Shown here piece after piece: positions 7,058-12,891 of a stretch of 12,891 nt of DNA. The number at the start of each line of letters is the position of its first letter. The stretch's first letter is position 1. Origin of the DNA: Beijerinckiaceae bacterium (GTDB lineage: Bacteria; Pseudomonadota; Alphaproteobacteria; Rhizobiales; Beijerinckiaceae); NCBI GenBank assembly GCA_947455285.1, contig CANGOK010000069.1, forward strand, positions 1 through 12,891, in the 5' to 3' direction. Under the pieces are notes generated by a model that saw nothing but the letters and a program-made list of their open reading frames with translations, made no database searches and had not been told where the DNA came from. The translations under genes and the position numbers were made by a program.

Positions 7058-7273
7058 TCACGCCGCCTTGCGGCGGGGGTTGGGCGCGCAAGCGACGATG
7101 GTGAAGCGGGCGCAGGCGTCGCTGCGATGGGCCTGCGTTCTCCGCTTCCACGCGGCTTCAGCGTCTTCATAGGAGGCGAAGGGCCCTTCGATCGCCCGCG
7201 TACCTTCTTCCAGCTCCGTGAAGCGCGTGTCGGAATAGCGACCGCCGACGACCCAGAATTCCTGCTTGCTCAT
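7058..7273 (-). CDS. DUF4170 domain protein
   Basis: This small protein of 71 residues matches the DUF4170 family, known mainly from alphaproteobacteria and without an assigned function. The recognisable pattern is FWVVGGRYSDTRFTELEEG (6-24), then GPFASYEDAEAAWKRR (30-45) and the C-terminal strand ARFTIVA (55-61). An aromatic and glycine-rich N-terminal strand followed by a W-containing helix suggests a compact alpha/beta fold. The same frame is open far upstream into aceA, but the start at 7273 is chosen because it has GGGAG about 8 bases before it and begins the conserved domain. It lies 26 bases downstream of the aceA stop on the same strand, so it is probably co-transcribed with isocitrate lyase. 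A link to glyoxylate-bypass metabolism is inference from position only. Confidence 0.85.
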   Translation of the reverse strand: MSKQEFWVVGGRYSDTRFTELEEGTRAIEGPFASYEDAEAAWKRRTQAHRSDACARFTIVACAPNPRRKAA

Positions 7274-7299
7274 GTGATTGCTCCCTCTGCTTTCTGATG

Positions 7300-8556
7300 T
7301 CACTCGGCGGCGGTCTGGAACTGCACCGTTTCGGTTGAGCCCTGCATGGCTGTCGTGGACGACTTGCCGCCTGAAACCGCCATGGCCACGGCGTCGAAAT
7401 ATCCGGTGCCGACCTCTCGCTGATGGCGCACTGCGGTGAAGCCCTCGGCCTGCGCGGCGAATTCGCGCTGCTGCATTTGGGAATAGGCGCCCATGCCGCG
7501 CGTCGAATAGGCCTTGGCCAGTTCGAACATGGAGAGGTTCAGCGCGTGGAAGCCCGCCAGCGTGACGAACTGGAAGCGATAGCCCATGTCCGCGATCGCC
7601 TCCTGGAAGGCGGCGGCGTCCGAAAGGCTCATCTTCGCCAGCCAGTTGAACGAAGGCGAGCAGTTGTAGGCGAGCAACCGGCCCGGATGCTGGCGCTGGA
7701 ATTCCTGCGCGAACTCCCGCGCTTCGCCCAGATCCGGCTCCGAGGTCTCCCACCACACGAGATCAGCATAGGGCGCATAGGCGAGCCCGCGGGCGATGGC
7801 ATGTTCGACCGAGTGATGATTGCCCTGCTTGAGGCGATAGAACCCCTCCGGCGTGCGGCTGCTGCGGTCGATGAAGGTGTGGTCAGTCTCATCAATGTCT
7901 GAGGTGATGAGCGTCGCTGAATGAGCGTCGGTGCGCGCCATCAGCAGCGTATCGACCCCGCAGACGTCAGCCGCAAGCCTTGCGGCGTTCAGGGTGCGGA
8001 TGAAGGCGCGCGTGGGCACCAGGACCTTGCCGCCGAGATGGCCGCACTTCTTTTCAGAGGCCAGCTGATCCTCGAAATGGACGCCGGCTGCGCCCGCCTC
8101 GATCATGCTTTTCATCAGTTCGAAGGCGTTGAGCGGCCCGCCGAACCCGGCCTCGGCGTCCGCCACGATGGGAGCGAACCAATAGGTCTTGTCGTCGCCC
8201 TCAAGGCGCGCGATCTGGTCAGCGCGCATCAGCGCATTGTTGATGCGGCGCACGACATCGGGCACCGAGGAGGCCGGATAGAGGGACTGGTCGGGATACA
8301 TCTGGCCCGCGTTGTTGGCGTCGGCGGCGACCTGCCAGCCCGAGAGATAGATGGCCTCAAGGCCCGCCTTGACCTGCTGCATCGCCTGATTGCCGGTCAT
8401 GGCGCCGAGCGAGCGCACGAAGGGGCGCTCGGCGAGCAATTGGCGCAACCGGGCTGCGCCGAGGCGCGCCAACGTGTGCTCGATGCGCACGGAGCCGGAC
8501 AGGCTGGCCACTTCGGCCGGCGTGTAGTCACGGCGGATTTGCGGATTGTAGGACAT
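7300..8556 (-). CDS. aceA: Isocitrate lyase
   Basis: The 418-residue enzyme splits isocitrate into glyoxylate and succinate, the first step of the glyoxylate bypass, and in many species also works on 2-methylisocitrate at low level. The catalytic signature KKCGHLGGK is present with C171; other active-site stretches are WFAPIVADAEAGFGG (126-140), GVHFEDQ (158-164), LLMARTDAHSATLI (204-217) and NCSPSFNW. Length is close to the E. coli type, without the long insertion of eukaryotic forms. The frame stays open to 8679, but the start at 8556 gives the typical N-terminus and has AGAGG 8 bases upstream. The ribosome-binding site lies inside an ATTTAC-N6-GTAAAT inverted repeat, which suggests that a bound regulator could block it. 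It is divergent from an ScfR regulator and followed by DUF4170. Confidence 0.96.
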   Translation of the reverse strand: MSYNPQIRRDYTPAEVASLSGSVRIEHTLARLGAARLRQLLAERPFVRSLGAMTGNQAMQQVKAGLEAIYLSGWQVAADANNAGQMYPDQSLYPASSVPDVVRRINNALMRADQIARLEGDDKTYWFAPIVADAEAGFGGPLNAFELMKSMIEAGAAGVHFEDQLASEKKCGHLGGKVLVPTRAFIRTLNAARLAADVCGVDTLLMARTDAHSATLITSDIDETDHTFIDRSSRTPEGFYRLKQGNHHSVEHAIARGLAYAPYADLVWWETSEPDLGEAREFAQEFQRQHPGRLLAYNCSPSFNWLAKMSLSDAAAFQEAIADMGYRFQFVTLAGFHALNLSMFELAKAYSTRGMGAYSQMQQREFAAQAEGFTAVRHQREVGTGYFDAVAMAVSGGKSSTTAMQGSTETVQFQTAAE

Positions 8557-8559
8557 CGC

Positions 8560-8577
8560 ATTTACCTCTTTGTAAAT
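8560..8577. promoter_or_regulatory. Candidate ScfR operator over the aceA ribosome-binding site
   Basis: ATTTAC (8560-8565) and GTAAAT (8572-8577) form a perfect inverted repeat with a 6-base spacer. It covers the aceA Shine-Dalgarno sequence, 4-21 bases before the start codon. The same hexamer recurs four times in front of the regulator gene at 8680-8718. The TTTGTAAAT core (8569-8577) resembles the TTTGCAAA-like cores that I recall for RamB and PccR, members of the same regulator family; this comparison is from memory. Confidence 0.55.
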
Positions 8578-8679
8578 TGCCCCGAAGGCGCTCTCGGGAT
8601 AAAAATAGAATGCATAACCCTTAGTTTTGTTGCAATATAGATCGGAAGCTGAGGTGTATCCGAGGAAAATCCACGTCAT

Positions 8680-8718
8680 ATTTACAAGACGTATCCTGTA
8701 AATTGTAAATAAATTTAC
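8680..8718. promoter_or_regulatory. Candidate ScfR operator cluster and promoter of the regulator gene
   Basis: Four copies of the ATTTAC/GTAAAT hexamer occur here: ATTTAC at 8680-8685 and 8713-8718, GTAAAT at 8698-8703 and 8705-8710. The first pair extends to 7-base arms (ATTTACA and TGTAAAT) with 10 bases between; TGTAAAT is then repeated in tandem at 8697-8710. A possible -35 TTTACA (8681-8686) and -10 TGTAAA (8704-8709), 17 bases apart, are woven into the repeats, so binding here should affect transcription of the regulator gene at 8747. The promoter reading is weaker than the repeat itself, which is seen directly. Confidence 0.55.
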
Positions 8719-8746
8719 TTTTGCTCACCAGCGAGGGAAAGCGGCC

Positions 8747-10168
8747 ATGCGTGCAGTGAAGATCGGCGGCAAGCTGCGCCGCCTGCGACAGGACAAGCGC
8801 CTCAATCAGGCGCAGATGGCGGCGGAGCTTGGCATATCGCCGAGCTACCTCAACCTTCTGGAATCCAACCAGCGGCCAGTCACCGTCAATGTGCTGCTGC
8901 GGTTGGCCGAGCGCTTTCAGGTCGATCTTGGCTCGCTTGGCGGGGAGGATGACGCGCGGCTCACCGCCGAACTCATGGAGGCTCTGTCCGACCCGCTCTT
9001 CGACAGCGCGGAGGTGAAGGGCTCGGATGTGAAGGAGGTCGTCAGCACCCTGCCCGCCATCGGCCGCGCGCTGCTCGCCGCCTATCAGGCCTGCCGGAGC
9101 GGCGGGCGCCCGCCCTCAGCCGATGCGCTTGAAGCGGGGGAGGGACAGGTGGCGCTTCCTTCCGAAGAGGTCACGGCCTTCCTGCAGGAGCGGCTCAATT
9201 ATTTTCCGGGGCTCGAGGAGGCCGCGAGCAACCTCTGGCAGGAGCATCACCTCGGCCTGCACACGCTCAATCAGGATCTCGTCCGGGTTCTGGCGGAGCG
9301 TTTCGCGGTCGATGTGGAGATCGCCCCCGCCGCCTCCATGCCGGGCCTGCTGCGCAACTTCAATGTGCTGACGCGCCGCCTCACCTTATCGGAAATGCTG
9401 CCAGCCCCCAGCCGCACCTTCCAGCTCGCCCATCAGATCGCGTTTCTGGGCTATCGCAAGGAAATCGAAGCCGCCGTGTCGCGCGGCAAATTCACCTTTC
9501 CCGAGGCTGATGCTTTGGCGCGCTCCGCCATGGCGAACTATTTCGCCGCCGCCGTCATGCTGCCCTATGAGCGATTTATCGCCGCCGCCAAACAGACCCG
9601 CTACGACATCAACGTGCTGCAGCACCGTTTCGGCGTCTCCTTCGAACAGGTCTGCCACCGCCTCACCACCCTGCGCCGCCCGGGCGCCGAGGGCGTGCCC
9701 TTTCACCTGATCCGCGTCGACATCGCCGGCAATATATCCAAGCGCTTCTCGGCCTCGGGCATTCACATCGCCCGCTTCGGCGCCGCCTGCCCGCGCTGGA
9801 ATGTCTACGACGCCTTCACCACGCCGGGCATGTTGCGCGTGCAGGTCTCGCGCATGCCGGATGGCTCCAGCTATTTCTGCATCGCCCGCACCATCGAGGC
9901 GCCGGCGCGGGCGGCCTCGCGCGGCGGCTTGCCGACCCGGGTGGGACAATTGGCGGTGGGGCTCGGCTGCGCCCTGCCTTTCGCCCGCGAGCTTGTCTAT
10001 GCCGATGGCCTCAGTCTCGACGACCCGCAGATCGTCACCCCCATCGGCGTCACCTGCCGCACCTGCCCGCGCACCGATTGCTCCGACCGCGCCCTGCCCT
10101 CGCTGTCGCAAAAGCTTGAGATCGACGAGAACCGACGAGGTCTATCGACCTACGCCGTGACTGATTGA
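8747..10168 (+). CDS. Short-chain fatty acyl-CoA regulator (ScfR/RamB/PccR family), XRE-type
   Basis: This 473-residue transcription factor has an N-terminal XRE helix-turn-helix (about 8-62, with ELGISPSYLNLLESNQRPVT), a middle IrrE/ImmA-like domain (about 150-305) and a C-terminal DUF2083-type domain ending in CRTCPRTDCSDRA (437-449; C437, C440, C445), possibly a metal site. The middle domain has AHQIAF (229-234) where metallopeptidase relatives have HExxH, so it is probably a ligand-binding and not a protease domain, as in characterised ScfR members. Known members respond to short-chain acyl-CoAs: RamB controls acetate and glyoxylate genes including isocitrate lyase in actinobacteria, and PccR controls propionyl-CoA genes in Rhodobacter. 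Here it is divergent from aceA, and hexamer repeats lie between them. The start has GAGGG 9 bases upstream. Specific effector (acetyl-, propionyl-CoA or other) is unknown. Confidence 0.88.
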   Translation: MRAVKIGGKLRRLRQDKRLNQAQMAAELGISPSYLNLLESNQRPVTVNVLLRLAERFQVDLGSLGGEDDARLTAELMEALSDPLFDSAEVKGSDVKEVVSTLPAIGRALLAAYQACRSGGRPPSADALEAGEGQVALPSEEVTAFLQERLNYFPGLEEAASNLWQEHHLGLHTLNQDLVRVLAERFAVDVEIAPAASMPGLLRNFNVLTRRLTLSEMLPAPSRTFQLAHQIAFLGYRKEIEAAVSRGKFTFPEADALARSAMANYFAAAVMLPYERFIAAAKQTRYDINVLQHRFGVSFEQVCHRLTTLRRPGAEGVPFHLIRVDIAGNISKRFSASGIHIARFGAACPRWNVYDAFTTPGMLRVQVSRMPDGSSYFCIARTIEAPARAASRGGLPTRVGQLAVGLGCALPFARELVYADGLSLDDPQIVTPIGVTCRTCPRTDCSDRALPSLSQKLEIDENRRGLSTYAVTD

Positions 10169-10199
10169 CGGGTTTCCTGTGGTGGGCGGATCTGAGCGA

Positions 10200-10227
10200 T
10201 TGCAGGGGCTCGCGCAGCCTCTATATT
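10200..10227 (+). promoter_or_regulatory. Promoter of the transaldolase gene
   Basis: TTGCAG (10200-10205) and TATATT (10222-10227) are 16 bases apart, close to sigma-70 consensus. The predicted transcript start near 10234 leaves a short leader with GGAG at 10241-10244 before the ATG at 10251. It indicates that tal has its own promoter although it follows the ScfR gene by only 82 bases. Confidence 0.5.
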
Positions 10228-10250
10228 CGCGCGGAACAACGGAGCCTCCC

Positions 10251-11204
10251 ATGACCTCGAAACTCGACCAGCTCAGGACCATGACCACCGTGGTCGCCGA
10301 CACCGGGGACATGGAGGCGATCCGCGCTTTCAAGCCGACCGATTGCACGACCAATCCGACGCTCATCCTCAAGGCCGCGCAGATGGAGGCCTATAAGGAC
10401 ATCGTCGACGAGGCCATTCACTGGGGCCATCGCAACAATGCCGTCACCAGCCGCGTCACCGACCGGCTTGCGGTGAGCTTTGGCGCAGAGCTCGCGCGCA
10501 TCGTGCCCGGCCGCGTCTCCACCGAAGTGGACGCCGACCTTTCCTTCGACACCGAAGGCTCGCTCGCCAAGGCTAGAGCGCTGATCGCCGATTACGAATC
10601 GCGCGGCATCGGGCGCGAACGCATCCTGATCAAGCTCGCCGCCACATGGGAGGGCGTCGAGACCGCACGGGTCCTTCAGAAGGAAGGCGTCGATTGCAAC
10701 ATGACGCTCATCTTCAACCTCGCGCAGGCAGTCGCTTGCGCTGAGGCTGGCGCCTATCTCATCTCGCCCTTCGTCGGGCGCATCTATGACTGGTTCGTCA
10801 AGAACGAGGGCGGCGCCTATACGCCAGAGACTGACCCCGGCGTGCTCTCGGTCCGCAACATCTACGCGTATTACAAGGCCCACGGCATCAACACCGTGGT
10901 GATGGGCGCGTCCTTCCGCAACATCGGACAGATCGAGGCTCTGGCTGGTTGCGACCGGCTGACCATCTCGCCCCAACTGCTTGATGAACTCGCCCGCAGC
11001 GACCAGTCCCTGACGCGCCGCCTCGATCCGGCTGACGCGAAGGCCAATGCGCCCGCAGCCATGTCGCTCGATGAAAAGGCCTTCCGCTTCCTTCTCAACG
11101 AAGACGCCATGGCGACCGAGAAGCTCGCTGAAGGCATCCGCATCTTTGCCCGCGATCTCACCCACCTGCGCGAACTCGTCTCAAAGAAGATGAACACGCA
11201 CTGA
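10251..11204 (+). CDS. tal: Transaldolase (TalB type)
   Basis: This 317-residue enzyme of the non-oxidative pentose phosphate pathway moves a dihydroxyacetone unit from sedoheptulose 7-phosphate to glyceraldehyde 3-phosphate. It is the longer TalB type, not the short MipB/fructose-6-phosphate aldolase type. Marks are the N-terminal TTVVADTGD (12-20), the TTNPTLILKA box (33-42), STEVDADLSFD (90-100), the Schiff-base lysine K128 in ILIKLAATWEG (125-135), CNMTLIFN with AQAVACAEAG, and SPFVGRIYDW; these align with E. coli TalB (lysine 132). The frame is open to 10179, but the start at 10251 begins the conserved domain and has GGAG 6 bases before it. It is a single-gene unit as far as can be seen. 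Confidence 0.95.
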   Translation: MTSKLDQLRTMTTVVADTGDMEAIRAFKPTDCTTNPTLILKAAQMEAYKDIVDEAIHWGHRNNAVTSRVTDRLAVSFGAELARIVPGRVSTEVDADLSFDTEGSLAKARALIADYESRGIGRERILIKLAATWEGVETARVLQKEGVDCNMTLIFNLAQAVACAEAGAYLISPFVGRIYDWFVKNEGGAYTPETDPGVLSVRNIYAYYKAHGINTVVMGASFRNIGQIEALAGCDRLTISPQLLDELARSDQSLTRRLDPADAKANAPAAMSLDEKAFRFLLNEDAMATEKLAEGIRIFARDLTHLRELVSKKMNTH

Positions 11205-11225
11205 TCGAAGGGCGCCAGAGGGGCC

Positions 11226-11247
11226 ATGGATGAGCCATGAATGAGCC
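11226..11247 (+). repeat. Tandem 11-base repeat between 8-base inverted arms
   Basis: ATGGATGAGCC (11226-11236) is followed directly by ATGAATGAGCC (11237-11247), a tandem pair with one mismatch. It lies inside the arms AGAGGGGC (11217-11224) and GCCCCTCT (11264-11271), which are perfect inverted copies. The structure sits 12 bases after the tal stop codon. No function is evident. Confidence 0.5.
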
Positions 11248-11284
11248 CCACTTGCGCCGCCATGCCCCTCTAGTGAACGCTCAA

Positions 11285-11306
11285 GCGAAGCCGGACCCGG
11301 CTTCGC
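11285..11306. terminator. Strong stem-loop downstream of tal
   Basis: GCGAAGCCGG (11285-11294) and CCGGCTTCGC (11297-11306) are perfect inverted 10-base arms with 2 bases between, in practice about 9 pairs and a 4-base loop. It is 80 bases after the tal stop. It is followed on the plus strand by CTCAAAAAAC, with no T-run, so intrinsic termination is uncertain; it may act as a transcript-end stabiliser. Confidence 0.45.
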
Positions 11307-11333
11307 CTCAAAAAACGCATTCAATAGAGCGAG

Positions 11334-11374
11334 CTAGAGCTTATTTGGTTCATTTTGGGACAAAGACGCTCTAG
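11334..11374. repeat. 41-base inverted-repeat element with CTAGAGC/GCTCTAG ends
   Basis: CTAGAGC (11334-11340) and GCTCTAG (11368-11374) are perfect 7-base inverted ends around a 27-base AT-richer core. Short dispersed palindromes with tagagc/gctcta ends are common between genes of many Hyphomicrobiales genomes, so this may be one copy of such a family. It lies 32 bases before the start of the next gene and could contribute to its leader. Only one copy is in this window. Confidence 0.4.
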
Positions 11375-11405
11375 TTAAAGGCGAACTGATTCGATCCGGA
11401 ATGAA

Positions 11406-12185
11406 ATGATGGCTTCCATCAGCAAAGACCGCTTGCGCGAACTCGCCCTCACCGCCGCCCTTTCGGCTTTGGTCGTTGGGGCCATGGGCGCAGGCGCGCT
11501 TCATGCGCAGACCGCCGCCCCAAAGGATGACGAAGAGGTTCGCTGGACCCTGCCGCCGCCCTCCCATCTCCTGACGACGCCTGCCCCCGTCGCCGCGCCC
11601 GCCGAGGCGCCCAATCCTTTCGGCAGCGCTCCGGTGAGCCGCGCCCAGACCCAGCCTGAAGCTGCGCCCGCGCCCGTGGTGGTTCCCGCGCCCGCGCTGG
11701 TCACGGCGCCCGCAGCGCCCGAGGCTCCCTCGTTTCTCGCCCCTCCGGTGACGCAGCCGGCGGCCATGCAGCCTCCGCTCGCGGCCCCGCAGCCTGCCCC
11801 GGTCGTCGCGGCGCAGCCCGCGCCTGCCGCGCCCGCCGCAGCGCCTGCGCCGAAACAGGCAAAGGCTGCGCAAGCCAAGCCTGCGGCGAAACCCGCCGCC
11901 GCCAAAGCGGAAAAGGCCAAACCTGCCCTGGCCGCCAACTCCGACAAGACCAAGCCTGAAAAGGCGAAGCCCGCTCAGGCCCAGGCCGCAAAGCCCAAGC
12001 CTGCGCCGACCAAGCAAGCCGCCGCCGGGAAAAAGCCCGTTGAGCAGGTTCGTCCGCCTGAGCCCGTGCCCCCGCCCCCCGCCATGACCGAGAAGGATCC
12101 GGACGAGGGCCGCATTCCCGTCATTTCGACGATGATGGATGGCGTCAGCTCGGTCGGCAAGAAGATCGGCGGCCTCTTCGACTGA
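11406..12185 (+). CDS. Exported Ala/Pro/Lys-rich protein of unknown function
   Basis: I do not recognise this 259-residue protein. It has a basic N-terminus and hydrophobic segment (about 11-32) that fit a Sec signal peptide with possible cleavage after LHA (32-34), or an uncleaved membrane anchor. After a short charged stretch (KDDEEVRWTLPPP, 40-52) comes a long low-complexity part: Ala/Pro/Val-rich at about 57-148, then Lys/Ala/Pro-rich at about 150-210, then Pro-rich with acidic residues to 234. The last 25 residues are of normal composition (RIPVISTMMDGVSSVGKKIGGLFD, 236-259, given as a range) and may be a functional amphipathic helix. The layout recalls periplasm-spanning or wall-associated linkers such as in TonB, but no TonB C-terminal domain is present. 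ATG at 11406 is followed by another at 11409; GGA lies about 8 bases upstream. It converges on the PaiB-type gene with a 2-base gap. Confidence 0.72.
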   Translation: MMASISKDRLRELALTAALSALVVGAMGAGALHAQTAAPKDDEEVRWTLPPPSHLLTTPAPVAAPAEAPNPFGSAPVSRAQTQPEAAPAPVVVPAPALVTAPAAPEAPSFLAPPVTQPAAMQPPLAAPQPAPVVAAQPAPAAPAAAPAPKQAKAAQAKPAAKPAAAKAEKAKPALAANSDKTKPEKAKPAQAQAAKPKPAPTKQAAAGKKPVEQVRPPEPVPPPPAMTEKDPDEGRIPVISTMMDGVSSVGKKIGGLFD

Positions 12186-12187
12186 GG

Positions 12188-12814
12188 TCAGACGCCTTTC
12201 ATGGCCTTTGAAAGCTCAGCCATGCTTCGGCTGCCAAGCTCATCGGCGGCGTTCAGACGATCTGCATCCTCGCGGTTCTGACTTAGTTTCGACTTTGCCG
12301 CGATCCGGGTGAATTCGATTTCGACGCCAATGATCTGCCCCAACATGGCTGACATGAAGTCCGCGGGAGCATCCGCCATCCGCCAGGCCTTCTCGCCCTC
12401 AGCCTTCGCCTCATGGGCGCGCGTGAGCCGCCCCACGACTGCGCGCAGGAACTTCTCGTCCTCTGTGAACCTGATCTTTCCGTAGATGTTCACGACCTGA
12501 TAGTTCCAGGTCGGAACGAGGCGGTGCGTGACCTGCTTGCTCGGATACCAGTTGGGCGAGACATAGGCGTGCTCTGCGCGAAAGATCACGAGAACATCGC
12601 TGCCGTTTTCAACCTCTGTCCAAATCGGATTGGCGCGCGCGACATGCGCGCGAAGAAGGCCACTCTCTCCATTCATCTCCGCCAGTTCAAATGGAATCTG
12701 ATTGGCGTCGAGCCCCTGCACGCCATGCGTCACCAAAGAGCCGAGCGGATGGCTCTCGATGAGGCGCCTGATTTCCTCTGGTCGTGTTTCGGCGAAATGG
12801 GGCGGGATATACAT
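12188..12814 (-). CDS. PaiB-family FMN-binding negative transcriptional regulator-like protein
   Basis: The 208-residue protein belongs to the PaiB family, with an FMN-binding split-barrel fold. Bacillus PaiB represses sporulation and protease genes, but most relatives are uncharacterised and might be flavin-dependent enzymes. Family marks are MYIPPHFAETRPEEI (1-15), PLGSLVTHG (23-31), LRAHVARANPIW (54-65), EHAYVSPNWYPSK (81-93), VPTWNYQVVNIYG (100-112) and KLSQN near the end (176-180), all in the expected order. The frame is open to 12874, but the start at 12814 gives the standard N-terminus; the ribosome-binding site is only a weak GAGACG. It appears to be a single gene that converges on the Ala/Pro-rich protein gene. 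No DNA-binding domain is obvious, so regulator function is taken from the family name only. Confidence 0.88.
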   Translation of the reverse strand: MYIPPHFAETRPEEIRRLIESHPLGSLVTHGVQGLDANQIPFELAEMNGESGLLRAHVARANPIWTEVENGSDVLVIFRAEHAYVSPNWYPSKQVTHRLVPTWNYQVVNIYGKIRFTEDEKFLRAVVGRLTRAHEAKAEGEKAWRMADAPADFMSAMLGQIIGVEIEFTRIAAKSKLSQNREDADRLNAADELGSRSMAELSKAMKGV

Positions 12815-12874
12815 CGTCGTCTCGCGGCTGCGGTTCGTGACCCGCAAGCATAGGGCATCCCGCAAAGAGCGCAT

Positions 12875-12891
12875 AAAAAAAGCGCCCCCGA
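12875..12891 (-). terminator. Partial terminator of a gene beyond the right edge
   Basis: On the minus strand the window begins with TCGGGGGCGC followed by seven T (complement of 12875-12881). A GC-rich arm directly before a T-run is the 3' half of an intrinsic terminator; the 5' arm would lie outside the window. It implies a minus-strand gene ending just to the right, and shields the PaiB-type gene from read-through. Confidence 0.45.

Noticed and set aside
7274..7756. Long upstream extension of the DUF4170 frame into aceA
   Set aside because: The 5' part only overlaps aceA codons in another frame. The conserved domain and the ribosome-binding site mark the start at 7273.
8581..8598. CCCGA...TCGGG hairpin in the aceA leader, considered as a riboswitch or attenuator
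   Set aside because: A 5-pair stem with an 8-base loop is too weak to claim, and no T-run or alternative pairing is apparent.
7921..8640. 239-codon open frame on the plus strand opposite aceA
   Set aside because: It is antisense to isocitrate lyase, with no domain; long spurious frames are expected in GC-rich DNA.
8557..8679. N-terminal extension of isocitrate lyase by 41 codons
   Set aside because: The frame is open, but the sequence does not resemble the family N-terminus, runs through the AT-rich regulatory region, and the start at 8556 has a good ribosome-binding site.
11501..11953. Ala/Gly/Cys-rich 150-codon frame, and a Gly/Arg-rich 227-codon frame, on the minus strand opposite the exported protein
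   Set aside because: Both arise from complementing Ala/Pro codons. The plus-strand frame has a signal peptide and a sensible C-terminus, while these have neither.

Overview
The window looks like the chromosome of a GC-rich alphaproteobacterium, most likely of the order Hyphomicrobiales (Rhizobiales). The reasons are the codon bias, a DUF4170 protein, an isocitrate lyase gene divergent from an ScfR-type regulator, and several Bug/TctC-type binding proteins. This placement is inference from gene content; no rRNA or other marker gene is present. No tRNA, rRNA, CRISPR array, transposase or phage gene was seen. No gene-free stretch exceeds about 200 bases.

Positions 1-5340 are a catabolic, accessory-looking block. 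A plus-strand run begins with the cut-off C-terminus of a Rieske ring-hydroxylating dioxygenase large subunit, followed 1 base later by its small subunit. Next is a 329-residue protein of the 4,5-dihydroxyphthalate decarboxylase (NMT1-like) family. A TctC solute-binding protein gene converges on it from the minus strand. Divergent from that gene, and behind a near-consensus sigma-70 promoter, sit a TauD/TfdA-type Fe(II)/2-oxoglutarate dioxygenase and a cupin enzyme whose start overlaps the dioxygenase stop (ATGA). A second TctC gene on the minus strand closes the block. Together they suggest uptake and oxidative or decarboxylating breakdown of an aromatic or otherwise unusual carboxylic acid. 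The substrate cannot be named from the sequence. No TctA/TctB membrane genes are in view.

Positions 5418-8556 hold minus-strand central-carbon genes: methylmalonate-semialdehyde dehydrogenase (mmsA), a 71-residue DUF4170 protein, and isocitrate lyase (aceA) directly upstream of the DUF4170 gene. A strong stem-loop separates DUF4170 from mmsA. Divergent from aceA is a 473-residue short-chain fatty acyl-CoA regulator (ScfR/RamB/PccR family). The AT-rich 190-base space between them carries six copies of the hexamer ATTTAC/GTAAAT in two clusters, one over the aceA ribosome-binding site and one in front of the regulator gene. This is a good candidate operator set for control of aceA and for autoregulation.

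Positions 10200-12814 hold transaldolase (tal) with its own promoter, a 200-base intergenic stretch with several repeats, an exported Ala/Pro/Lys-rich protein of unknown function, and a convergent PaiB-type FMN-binding protein. The right edge of the window appears to cut through a terminator of a minus-strand gene lying beyond it.
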